Shown here: in pieces, positions 16,669 through 24,987 of the stretch | Numbering within the stretch: the first letter of the stretch is position 1 | Layout of the letters: every line of letters begins with the position of its first letter | From: Clostridia bacterium | GTDB taxonomy: Bacteria > Bacillota > Clostridia > Oscillospirales > Acutalibacteraceae | Reading direction: 5' to 3' | DNA length: 34,427 bases | NCBI GenBank assembly: GCA_017454815.1 | Contig: JAFTCG010000062.1 | Coordinates: 1-34,427 of the forward strand | The notes under the pieces: generated by a model | What the model saw: the letters and a program-made list of their open reading frames with translations, nothing else | Told to the model about the DNA's origin: nothing | Database searches by the model: none | Position numbers and translations under genes: made by a program

Positions 16669-16697
16669 ATTTTACCACAAATTTGATGGAATGTAAA
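16669..16697 (-). promoter_or_regulatory. Promoter of esterase P4
   Basis: On the minus strand, TTTACA (16697-16692), 17 bases, then TAAAAT (16674-16669), 64 bases before the ATG. GGTAAAAT occurs both across the -10 and just upstream of the -35, where GGTAA and TTACC also form a short inverted repeat; this could be an operator. Confidence 0.6.
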
Positions 16698-16768
16698 GGT
16701 AATTTTACCATCTCGTCTCTTTTTTAAGTATTTTTAATTGTTTAACGGAATGCATTTTTCACTTGCGC

Positions 16769-16801
16769 AAAAAAACAGCTCCGACTCTTTCAAGCCGGAG
16801 C
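16769..16801 (-). terminator. Terminator after esterase P5
   Basis: On the minus strand GCTCCGGCTT pairs with GAGTCGGAGC-side bases (16801-16778) around a GAAA loop and is followed by a T-rich run (16776-16769). It begins eight bases after the P5 stop codon. Confidence 0.88.
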
Positions 16802-16809
16802 AAGTCTTT

Positions 16810-19083
16810 TTATTCGGTTTCATTAAAATTTGATATATTGATCAGAAATGCAAGATCGGTTGAATCAAGATATCCGTCGTTGATAATATCGATCGATCTC
16901 ATGTATGCAGGATCTTCGGGATCGGTCAATGTGTTGATATACTCGCCGGCAACCGCAACATCAAACACGTCGACGTAACCGTCGCCGTTGGCATCGCCGG
17001 AAATAACTATCTTATAAGTCGCAACGACCTCGTTCGTCGAGGAATCTTTTACAACAACCTGAGTACCGGTACCTCTTCCGTTGGCGGTGTCGATCACTTC
17101 TATCGTCGCGCCTTCATGGTCAAAGAGGGCTTCGATGTCGGTGATTCCCTGCTCAACGCCTGTGATCAGGAAATCTTCGTTGTCAACGAAGACGCCCGTG
17201 CCCTCCTTGGGAGTGATCGTCGGTGCTTCATAAACAAGCCTGTCGATCGCTCTGCTTTCGACAACTTCACCGCAGACGGTGCAGATTCTCTCTTCAAGGC
17301 CTTCTGCGTCATAAGTCGCGGGAGTGACAACTTCCCATGCGCCGGGTTCATGCGACGCTTTTACGATGTCGGAGATGTAATATCTTCCGCAGTCCATACA
17401 GTTGTTCATAACGTATCCGTCAGTCGTACAAGTCTTAGGGATCACTTCGGAAACGTAGTTGTGAGACTGTACGGGAACGCTGTCTTTGAGGTAAGTGTTG
17501 ACGAGATATTCAAATCTTGTTGTTGCATACAGCGTAACGTCGGGGTCGCCGGAGAGAGTATGGCTGGAGTTCGGGTAATGGATAAACTCTGTCGGAACTC
17601 CCAAAGCAATGAGAGCATTGTAGAGGTTTGTCGATTCGTTCTTGCTGACAGTATTGTCGTGTTCGCCGTGACAGATGATCGTCGGAACGGCATTGCTCAG
17701 ATAGTTGAACGGCGAAACGCTCAGAAGTGCGCTCGCATTTGCAACCTGAGTTTCCCTGTTGATGACAGTCGAGCTGCTCATCCATGAAAGGAGTGCAGCA
17801 ATCGTTTTCTCGCCGAGATTGGAATTCCAGTAAGAACTGCTTGCAAGGTTTGTCGGGCCGCACTGATCGAATACGCAAACGGGTTCGACCGGAGAAACGT
17901 ATCTTCTCGCATAAGCGTAGAGCAGCGAAAGATGTCCGCCGGCGGAGCCGCCTGTCGTCATCATCTTTGTCAGGTTCAAGCCGTAGGATGCGGCAACTTC
18001 TTTAGCTTTTGCTACGGCAGCCTGAATATCATCGAGGATCGCGTGACCGTTGACGCTGTCGGATGCGTAGCGATAGCTGATCGAAGCGGTAACAACTCCG
18101 TATTTTGCGCAGTCGGCATAGGCAGTAGGCGAATAGTCGTTCCTGCTGCCGAAAACCCACGCGCCGCCGTGGATGTAGACGATCAGAGCGCAATCTCCCG
18201 ACATGTTGGCGGGAAGATAGATGTCCATCTCGTTTCTTTCGCCGGCAGAGCCGTAGGAAACGCCTTTGAGCGAGACGATGCCGCCGGTCGTGTCGTTGCC
18301 CTGAGAGCCGTTGATGCAGTATTCGCATTCGGTGATCGGGCCGTCATGGACAAGTCCCGCCTTTGCGGTAGCGATGGCGTTGTAAGCGCTGTCTATCTGA
18401 TCCTGGGTGGAATTGGCGTTGTTGAGGATCGAGCTTGCGTTCGAGCGAGCCGTGGCGAAGGGAGCCCATGTTTCGGCTGTCCAGCAGCTTTCAACGTATC
18501 CCGTTGTTTTCATGAGAACGTCTTTAAGCTGAGTGGAATCTACGCATTTTACGATGATCGTAACTGTTTTTGAAGTACTGTAATCAAGATAATAACCACT
18601 GTAATAGACAGTATCGGTGATCCTCGAAGTCATCGTGAAGGATATCTGGCTGCCCACTGCGGGAAGAGCGCCGACAAAACAACCGCTGTTATCGACCGAA
18701 GCCGACTTGTTCTCTTTAGCATTGTTCGAGATATAGGCGTCGCTCCTGTTGCCGTAGTCCGAGATAGCGTAGTTGGAAACGCTGATGCTCGTGTTGACTC
18801 TGATGCCCGATGCGGAGAAGTTTACGCTGTAAACGTTTCCGAGGTCGGCAAGGGTTGAATGGTAAGCCCTGTCGGCAACGTAAGTTACCGTGTCGCCGGA
18901 AACGGACGCGGCGTTGGAAAGCCTGATGGTCGTGGAAGCTACGTTAAAATCCGCATTGCCTGTGCCGCTGTATGTCTGGCTTCCGCCGGACGCCGCAGAG
19001 GTGTCAAAAGAAAACTTTGGCACGATCGCAACGACCATCACAAGGCACAATGCTATGCTGAATACTCTTTTGAAATTCTTCAT
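16810..19083 (-). CDS. Secreted dockerin-bearing esterase P5 (alpha/beta hydrolase, 757 aa)
   Basis: The ATG at 19083 follows GAGGAGGG; an in-frame TTG five codons upstream overlaps that site and is rejected. A signal peptide ends near residue 31 (DTSAA). The unknown domain, FIVAR-like helices (185-245) and hydrolase follow: HGGAW at 305-309, Ser380 in GGSAGG, Asp476 and His508, so the triad is intact. The ribbon plus cap is as in P1. The pre-dockerin module is of the P2/P4 type (DHEGATIEVI, GRGTGT), but the dockerin is of the P1/P3 type (GDANGDGYVDVFD, then GEYINTLTDPEDP and DIINDGYLDSTD). The switch lies at the start of the dockerin. The gene follows the subtilisin gene by 55 bases without a terminator and is probably co-transcribed with it. 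Confidence 0.92.
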   Translation of the reverse strand: MKNFKRVFSIALCLVMVVAIVPKFSFDTSAASGGSQTYSGTGNADFNVASTTIRLSNAASVSGDTVTYVADRAYHSTLADLGNVYSVNFSASGIRVNTSISVSNYAISDYGNRSDAYISNNAKENKSASVDNSGCFVGALPAVGSQISFTMTSRITDTVYYSGYYLDYSTSKTVTIIVKCVDSTQLKDVLMKTTGYVESCWTAETWAPFATARSNASSILNNANSTQDQIDSAYNAIATAKAGLVHDGPITECEYCINGSQGNDTTGGIVSLKGVSYGSAGERNEMDIYLPANMSGDCALIVYIHGGAWVFGSRNDYSPTAYADCAKYGVVTASISYRYASDSVNGHAILDDIQAAVAKAKEVAASYGLNLTKMMTTGGSAGGHLSLLYAYARRYVSPVEPVCVFDQCGPTNLASSSYWNSNLGEKTIAALLSWMSSSTVINRETQVANASALLSVSPFNYLSNAVPTIICHGEHDNTVSKNESTNLYNALIALGVPTEFIHYPNSSHTLSGDPDVTLYATTRFEYLVNTYLKDSVPVQSHNYVSEVIPKTCTTDGYVMNNCMDCGRYYISDIVKASHEPGAWEVVTPATYDAEGLEERICTVCGEVVESRAIDRLVYEAPTITPKEGTGVFVDNEDFLITGVEQGITDIEALFDHEGATIEVIDTANGRGTGTQVVVKDSSTNEVVATYKIVISGDANGDGYVDVFDVAVAGEYINTLTDPEDPAYMRSIDIINDGYLDSTDLAFLINISNFNETE

Positions 19084-19138
19084 AATATCCCTCCTCAAGC
19101 GATGATTCTTAAAAACAGATGATTCTTAAAAGTTTTAT

Positions 19139-21808
19139 TTATCCGTTGATCTTTCTGACCTGCTGGGCGGAATAGAGCTGAACTCCGGACAGGCTCGAAA
19201 GCGAAAGATCGAACGCATCGACATATCCGTCGTTTGTGATGTCAGCCGCCAGCAGACAGCAATCATCGAACGTGTACTGCCAGTTGATGTAAAGGCTCAT
19301 CAGAACGTAGTCGCAGCCGTCGCAGTAGCCGTCGCCGTCAACGTCTCCGAAAATCACAAGCTTGTAAGATTTGATCACTTCGCCGTCGCTGACGAGGTTG
19401 ACCGTTGTGCCTGTGCCGAATCCGTTTTCCGTCGGGACGTACTCGATCTCGCAGCCGACAGTTTCAACATAGTTTTCGAGGCTTTGGACGCCTTCTTCTA
19501 CGCCGTAGATGACTCCTCTTTCCTCGTCGATCACTGTGCCGGAATCGCCCTTCGATCCGATGATGCATTCGATGACCGGGATCGTCTCGGATTCAAGAAC
19601 AGCGTCGCATACCGTGCATTTTCTGACTTTGAGACCTTCTGTTTCGGTCGTGGCGGGAGTTGCAACTTCCCATTCGCCGGGGGTATGGTCGCTCACAGGA
19701 ATTTTTTTCTGGGTTCTGGTGTTGCATCTTGAGCATTTTACGAAAGCTGCACCCTGGGCAATGCAGGTGGGTGCTTTGATGATCACCATGTTTTCGTCCT
19801 GATAGTCGTGTCCGAGCTTGTCGACAACGTCCTCTTTGTAGCTGGACGAGCATATGGTGCAGGTGTATTTTGTATATCCTCCGGAAGTGCAGGTCGGCTC
19901 AACCACGCTGACTTCGTAGCTGTGTCCGCTCTTGGGGATAGATCTCTGCTCGGCAACTTCGCCGCAGACGGAGCAGATCCTGACTTCCGTTCCGTCCCAT
20001 GCACAGGTCGGAGCCATCTTGACTTCCCAATCGCCGGGGGTGTGCGGGTACGCCGCAACGTAATCGGTCATGAAGCTTTCGCCGCATTTTGTGCAGGTGT
20101 GAAGATCATATCCGGCAGTGTTGCAGGCACGATCGACGTGAGTGACCTGATAGTTATGTCCCGTTGCATAAACGATCTCGTCGACCTTGTCGCCGCATCT
20201 TTTGCACGTCGTTCTGATAAGACCGTTCTTCGTGCAGGTGACTTCCCTGATAACGTTGGGCTCTGCCCAATCGTGGCCGAGAGCGGAAACGATGTTCTCT
20301 CTCTTGATGTCGCCGCACCTTGTGCAAAGGTTCTTTGTGTAGCCTTCGCCAAGGCAAGTCGGCTCTACCCAGCTCTGCTCGTAGTTGTGGCCGAGAGCGG
20401 GAGTTGTGTAGGAATCCATGACCATTTTACATTCGGTGCAAAGCTTGACGTAAAGTGCCTGGTCGGTACACGTTGCCGCGGACTGGAGCTGCCAGTCGCC
20501 CGCAACGTGCTCATGGTTACCCATAACTTTATCGAAGTTGACTTTTCCGTAGCCGTAGAACATATCCCAGCCCTGTTCGCCGAGGTCGTCGCAGGCGTTG
20601 ATAAGAGTCTGCTCGATCTCCTTGGGCGTAAAGGTCGGATACATCGCTTTGATGATAGCGCAGAATCCTGCAACGTGAGGGGTCGCCATGGACGTTCCGC
20701 TGAGAGTTTCATATCCGCCGCCCGTATATGAGCTGTAAATGCTTACGCCGGGAGCGGCAATGTCGACCTGACCGCCAAAGTTCGAGAAATTCGCCTTGTC
20801 ACCGTACGAATCAATCGCGGCAACGCAAATAGCAGAATGAATATGCGCAGGGCAACAGTATTCTGTTCTGGAGCTTTCGTTACCTGCGGCAACGCAGACG
20901 GTGACGCCTCTTGCAACAGCGTTATTGACAGCCTGGTCAAAAGCGTCCGAATCATGGCCGCCGCCAAGGCTCATGTTGATTACGTTTGCGCCGTGTTCTA
21001 CGGCATAATTCACGCCGTTCATGATCGACGAGGTATAACCCGAGCCCGTGTCGTCAAGGACTTTTACGGGGAGGATCTTTACGTTGAGGTCGCCGGTCAC
21101 GTCGACGATGGTTCCGGAAACGTGAGTTCCGTGTCCGTCGCCGTCATACGGGTTGCTGTCACCATAGGCAAAGTCATAACCGTTGCCCAGGATCCTGCCC
21201 TGAAGGTAGGAATGGCTTGCATATACGCCCGTGTCAACAACGGAAACGACAACCGGAGTGTTGTTGCCGCTCGCAACAAGGTTGTCAACGAACGTGCCGA
21301 CGTTTGAATAACCTACGCCCCAGGAAAGAACAGTGTTTCTCAGGTTTTCCTTCGGGAAAACGATATCTCCGTCGGAGTGTTCGGGGATTTTGATGAGCTT
21401 ATCCGTCTCGGCATACTCGACCCTCGGGTCGGCGTTGAGAGCTTCGAGGCATGCCTTCGTCTGCTCTCTGGTGTCGAACTGGATCGTAGCGCCGTCGTCG
21501 GTTTCGTTGTAGACGATCGCAGCCGGCTCGAATCTTTCAAGATCGAGCTTTTTGATGCAGTACGACTTCACGATCAGACGGCAGCTGAAGAATTCATCGT
21601 CCTGAGCCTCATCGGTTGGCTCGCCCGTGATATTCTCATGCTGATAATCTACCAGGTCGGAAATAGCGTCTCCGTACTCCTCGATGGTGTCGGCGTCAAC
21701 AACGTCAACGTCCACGTCGCTGTCTTCTGCGAAAACAAACGGCATGGAGATAGTAATGACCGATAAAACGAGTACAAGACAAGTGAGTTTTCTGAAAATT
21801 TTGCCCAT
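19139..21808 (-). CDS. Secreted subtilisin-like serine protease (S8) with ribbon repeats and dockerin (889 aa)
   Basis: The ATG at 21808 lies eight bases after AAGGAAGG; a GTG three codons earlier sits on that site and is rejected. A signal peptide (about 1-27) is followed by an acidic stretch and an I9-like propeptide (about 72-145). The S8 domain carries Asp192 (VVDTGV), His226 (GDGHGTHVSGT), Asn310 (AAGN) and Ser373 (GTSMATPHVAG), so it should be active. Seven full CxxC ribbon repeats plus a cap copy occupy about 435-770. The pre-dockerin module resembles that of P4 (EYVPTENGFGTGT), and the dockerin (832-889) has loops DVDGDGYCDGCD and DITNDGYVDAFD. Dockerin attachment implies work on a scaffold or at the cell surface. 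Protein degradation or processing of partner enzymes are both possible. It is the first gene of its transcription unit. Confidence 0.93.
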   Translation of the reverse strand: MGKIFRKLTCLVLVLSVITISMPFVFAEDSDVDVDVVDADTIEEYGDAISDLVDYQHENITGEPTDEAQDDEFFSCRLIVKSYCIKKLDLERFEPAAIVYNETDDGATIQFDTREQTKACLEALNADPRVEYAETDKLIKIPEHSDGDIVFPKENLRNTVLSWGVGYSNVGTFVDNLVASGNNTPVVVSVVDTGVYASHSYLQGRILGNGYDFAYGDSNPYDGDGHGTHVSGTIVDVTGDLNVKILPVKVLDDTGSGYTSSIMNGVNYAVEHGANVINMSLGGGHDSDAFDQAVNNAVARGVTVCVAAGNESSRTEYCCPAHIHSAICVAAIDSYGDKANFSNFGGQVDIAAPGVSIYSSYTGGGYETLSGTSMATPHVAGFCAIIKAMYPTFTPKEIEQTLINACDDLGEQGWDMFYGYGKVNFDKVMGNHEHVAGDWQLQSAATCTDQALYVKLCTECKMVMDSYTTPALGHNYEQSWVEPTCLGEGYTKNLCTRCGDIKRENIVSALGHDWAEPNVIREVTCTKNGLIRTTCKRCGDKVDEIVYATGHNYQVTHVDRACNTAGYDLHTCTKCGESFMTDYVAAYPHTPGDWEVKMAPTCAWDGTEVRICSVCGEVAEQRSIPKSGHSYEVSVVEPTCTSGGYTKYTCTICSSSYKEDVVDKLGHDYQDENMVIIKAPTCIAQGAAFVKCSRCNTRTQKKIPVSDHTPGEWEVATPATTETEGLKVRKCTVCDAVLESETIPVIECIIGSKGDSGTVIDEERGVIYGVEEGVQSLENYVETVGCEIEYVPTENGFGTGTTVNLVSDGEVIKSYKLVIFGDVDGDGYCDGCDYVLMSLYINWQYTFDDCCLLAADITNDGYVDAFDLSLSSLSGVQLYSAQQVRKING

Positions 21809-21835
21809 AGCGCACACCTTCCTTTATACACTATA

Positions 21836-21864
21836 ATTATACCAATATTTGTGGTCAAAGTCAA
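21836..21864 (-). promoter_or_regulatory. Sigma-A promoter of the subtilisin-P5 unit
   Basis: On the minus strand, TTGACT (21864-21859), 17 bases, TATAAT (21841-21836). The leader to the ATG would be only about 20 bases. Confidence 0.8.
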
Positions 21865-21938
21865 TAAAAGTTATCCTCATTTTTTTATGGATTTGTGTGT
21901 CAATAAACAATAATTGCCGACGACGCGAGAAAAAACCG

Positions 21939-24581
21939 TTATGCTTTTTTGTGTTCCTCATCGTATTTTTGGACAAGCTGATAGAGATTTTCGGCGCAGT
22001 TGCCGTCAAAGTCGAAGAAGAAGTTTTCAAGCCTTCCCTTATAAGGCTCTTCGAGGGCAAATCTGCTTTCGATCATCGAGCAAAGGCATTGCGCCGCTTT
22101 GTCGGATTCGGTGAACATCGGGCCGAAGGCTTCCTCAAAGGGCAAGTCAAGCGCGCGATAGTGGTTCATGCCGGACTTGAACTGCGGATAATCGGGAACG
22201 AAATACATGATCGGGCGCTGAAGATATGCAAAGTCAAAAACGTAAGACGAGAAATCAGTCACGAAAGCCTGATAATCCGCAACGTCAACGTCGCCGCTGA
22301 CGACGTTCACCCTGTCGCTGTCGATCCCGAACAAGCCGTCGACCTGGCTGATGATCGGGTGAAGCTTGACGTCGAGATAGATATCGTTTTCTTCCAGCGC
22401 TTTGTGGAGACTTTTGTCGGAGAGGAAAGCGAAGAAATTCTTGTAATAGTCGGATTTTATGATCCTTTCGATGTTGACGTCCCATTTTGACGCCTTGACC
22501 TCGGTCGTAAGGTATTTTCTCCACGACGGAGCAAAAAGGATCCTGTTCTTCGGCTTGACGTTCCTGTCGATACGGTCGTACCTCGCCATCCCCGTCGTGA
22601 TCAGTTCTTCCCGGCTGTAGGCATAGTTTTCCATATAGTTCTTCACTTCAAACGGCGAAGAGACGACTATTCCTTCCGCCTGACTTCTCTCCTGGGAGTT
22701 TTGAAGCCTCAAAGACGCATGGAGAACGCCGTGCTGGAGATAGATCGTGCTAAAACGTATGAGATCCTCGTACTGGTATTTCATCTTCGGCGTTTCAAAC
22801 GGGTTTATCGGGGAAAGACCGTAGTACGCCGTGAAGATCCTCTCGGCGCAGACGAACAGAAGCCTGTGCTCCTTGGAGCCGAATTCCACAAGATGCTTTT
22901 GCTGTTCTTTAGTGAACACCTTGTCGAGGTCGTCGTATTCATGAGTCAGAACATAATATCTCTCGATCCCGTCGTCGTGCTTCAGGTCGTTTTCAAACTG
23001 GAAAAAGCCGTTGTCCTTTTCGACGGTGTAAAGGTCGTAATAAAGCCAAATGCGGTGCTTTTTCCTGTAAGATATCGATTTGAGCCTGAGTTTCGTGAGC
23101 CTGGGATGAGTGGAATATATGACGGTATTCTTGATGTCAAGCAGGTCGATCCCCTTTTGGGTCGCAGGCTTGATGTCAAGATGCGTATGCTTTTTGTGGA
23201 TGTAATATCCGCCCCTGCTGATCACATGCCTGTGTCTGTTAAACCCTGCATAGGGCATAAACCAGAAATGGGTGCTGTACATCGTGTCCTTTATTCTGAC
23301 GGCGAACTCTACCCTTGAGAGTTCTTTCAGGTCGCACTCGTATTTGAACGCGGGGAAATAGTTGGTTACGATTTTCGCGCGGTAGTGGCTGTGGACAGAC
23401 ATGAACGTGTCGAGCTTTCTGTATTCTCCGTTTTCAACGGCATATACGTCGTAGTCGTCTTCTTTGAGGAAGTTGAATATCGGCGATTTAATAAAGCCGG
23501 TAAGCGTAAATTTGTCGCCGACTATCCTCGGCTTGTGGCCGATCACGACAAAATCCTCCTGCGAATATACGCTGACGCCGTCGATGAGGAGCTCCAGCCC
23601 TTCCTCGGTCTGATTGAACACAACGTCGGAATTCGAGCGCAGTCCTATCCAGTAGCACGCCCTGTAAATGTTTATGCTCGGGTGTTGGATGATCGTTTCG
23701 ACGTCGGTACGGTTCAGGAGGTTTTCAAACCTCTTCATCGCTTTGGAAAACTCTTCATCCGAATAGTGATAAGGATAAAGAATGTCGTCGTTGAGCCTCC
23801 AGGTTATGTCGCTCAAAAACATGGACTGGAAATACGGCGGAACCTTGTCCTCGAAATATCCGAAAAGATTTTCGAAATACTTCATGGACGTTTCAAACAG
23901 ATAGTACGCGTGGAAATAAAACTTCATGATGCTTGTTTCATTTCCCTTGTTGTACATATAGTCGCCATGGGGGCAGTAACCCATCTTCATCTTTCTCATC
24001 AGGACGCGGTTGCAGTATTCCTGATCCTCGAGCTTGAACCCGGGAGTCGTGTCAAAAAAGACGTTATCCTCGCCCATGTTCTTGACGCAGACGTTGACCC
24101 TTGTCTGGGCAAGATAGGGGTACTCTTCAAGATCGTAAACGCCCTCTTTTTCGAGAGTCTTAAAGCGATAGTGAGGAGCGAGAATAATATCGCCCTTATA
24201 TTTCGTTTCATGGTACGCCACCATATCGACTTCGTCATAAACCTTGTCGAAGAAGTCGGTAACTTTTTTCACCGTCGGAGGTGTAAGGTAGTCGTCGCTG
24301 TCGACGAAGAACAGGTATTTCCCCTGCGCATGGCGGATGCCGAAGTTACGGGTGGCGGAAAGCCCCTCGTTCTCTTTTGAAAAAATCTTGATGAAATCGT
24401 ACTTCTTTGCGTATTCTTCACAGATCGCCCAGCTGTTGTCGGGAGAGCCGTCGTTTATGACAAGGACTTCCATTTTGCTCTTGTCGATCGTCTGGGCAAC
24501 CATTGCGTCGAGGCAAATGGAAAGGTATTCTTCAACGTTATATACAGGAACAATTACCGAAGCCTGATATTTGAATTCCAT
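21939..24581 (-). CDS. Bifunctional GT2 glycosyltransferase / CDP-glycerol glycerophosphotransferase (880 aa)
   Basis: The ATG at 24581 follows GGAGG with good spacing; the in-frame extension upstream runs through the promoter. Residues 5-230 are a family 2 glycosyltransferase: SVIVPVYNVEEYL, NDGSPD (43-48), DSDD (94-97). The C-terminal region (about 520-875) matches the CDP-glycerol:glycerophosphotransferase fold (TagF/TarF type), with YLQHG, SSPFEVKNY, TGMARYDR, LFAPSWRKYL and TDFSSYVFDFAY. Such fusions add glycerol- or ribitol-phosphate units and sugars to teichoic-acid-like or capsular polymers on the cytoplasmic face of the membrane. No membrane segment is visible. It appears monocistronic. 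The exact polymer cannot be told. Confidence 0.88.
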   Translation of the reverse strand: MEFKYQASVIVPVYNVEEYLSICLDAMVAQTIDKSKMEVLVINDGSPDNSWAICEEYAKKYDFIKIFSKENEGLSATRNFGIRHAQGKYLFFVDSDDYLTPPTVKKVTDFFDKVYDEVDMVAYHETKYKGDIILAPHYRFKTLEKEGVYDLEEYPYLAQTRVNVCVKNMGEDNVFFDTTPGFKLEDQEYCNRVLMRKMKMGYCPHGDYMYNKGNETSIMKFYFHAYYLFETSMKYFENLFGYFEDKVPPYFQSMFLSDITWRLNDDILYPYHYSDEEFSKAMKRFENLLNRTDVETIIQHPSINIYRACYWIGLRSNSDVVFNQTEEGLELLIDGVSVYSQEDFVVIGHKPRIVGDKFTLTGFIKSPIFNFLKEDDYDVYAVENGEYRKLDTFMSVHSHYRAKIVTNYFPAFKYECDLKELSRVEFAVRIKDTMYSTHFWFMPYAGFNRHRHVISRGGYYIHKKHTHLDIKPATQKGIDLLDIKNTVIYSTHPRLTKLRLKSISYRKKHRIWLYYDLYTVEKDNGFFQFENDLKHDDGIERYYVLTHEYDDLDKVFTKEQQKHLVEFGSKEHRLLFVCAERIFTAYYGLSPINPFETPKMKYQYEDLIRFSTIYLQHGVLHASLRLQNSQERSQAEGIVVSSPFEVKNYMENYAYSREELITTGMARYDRIDRNVKPKNRILFAPSWRKYLTTEVKASKWDVNIERIIKSDYYKNFFAFLSDKSLHKALEENDIYLDVKLHPIISQVDGLFGIDSDRVNVVSGDVDVADYQAFVTDFSSYVFDFAYLQRPIMYFVPDYPQFKSGMNHYRALDLPFEEAFGPMFTESDKAAQCLCSMIESRFALEEPYKGRLENFFFDFDGNCAENLYQLVQKYDEEHKKA

Positions 24582-24614
24582 GTTCTTATTCCTCCGTAAT
24601 ATCGTATTCATATT

Positions 24615-24643
24615 ATTATACCATAACCGCCGGTTTTTTTCAA
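24615..24643 (-). promoter_or_regulatory. Sigma-A promoter of the glycosyltransferase gene
   Basis: On the minus strand, TTGAAA (24643-24638), 17 bases, TATAAT (24620-24615), about 34 bases before the ATG. Confidence 0.75.
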
Positions 24644-24654
24644 TCGTTTTGGAC

Positions 24655-24688
24655 AAAAAAATACTGCACCTCCGATGAGATGCAGTAT
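24655..24688 (-). terminator. Terminator of the rplU-prp-rpmA operon
   Basis: On the minus strand ATACTGCATCTC (24688-24677) pairs with GAGGTGCAGTAT (24672-24661) around a four-base loop, with one wobble, and is followed by a run of T to 24655. It starts 14 bases after the rpmA stop. Confidence 0.9.
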
Positions 24689-24701
24689 TGAAAAAACGAT
24701 C

Positions 24702-24983
24702 TTACTGTGCGGGATAAACGCTGACCTTTTTGCGGTCTTTGCCTACTCTTTCAAACCTGACTGTTCCGTCAATAAGGGCGAAAAGAGTGTCGTCCTTGCC
24801 CTTGCCGACGTTGTTGCCGGGATGGATGTGCGTTCCGCGCTGTCTTACGAGGACGTTGCCCGCAAGAACAAACTGACCGTCAGCTCTTTTTGCGCCGAGT
24901 CTCTTGGATTCGGAATCACGGCCGTTACGGGTGGAACCCATACCTTTTTTATGAGCAAATAACTGGATATTGATTTTAAGCAT
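24702..24983 (-). CDS. rpmA: 50S ribosomal protein L27 (93 aa)
   Basis: This is L27 of the large ribosomal subunit, whose N-terminus reaches the peptidyl transferase centre. The sequence [35 protein letters not shown] and GKDDTLFA is diagnostic. It begins [14 protein letters not shown], the Firmicutes-type N-terminal extension removed by the Prp protease (cleavage expected after QLFA). The ATG at 24983 lies four bases after the prp stop, and its ribosome binding site GGAGGT is formed by the last prp codons, so translation is probably coupled. Confidence 0.97.
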   Translation of the reverse strand: MLKINIQLFAHKKGMGSTRNGRDSESKRLGAKRADGQFVLAGNVLVRQRGTHIHPGNNVGKGKDDTLFALIDGTVRFERVGKDRKKVSVYPAQ

Positions 24984-24987
24984 TACA

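Noticed and set aside
23385..24380. Plus-strand open frame (331 codons) opposite the glycosyltransferase
   Set aside because: No domain is visible; the minus strand has clear GT2 and glycerophosphotransferase motifs. Similar long shadows at 8945-9871 and 19808-20731 were rejected for the same reason.
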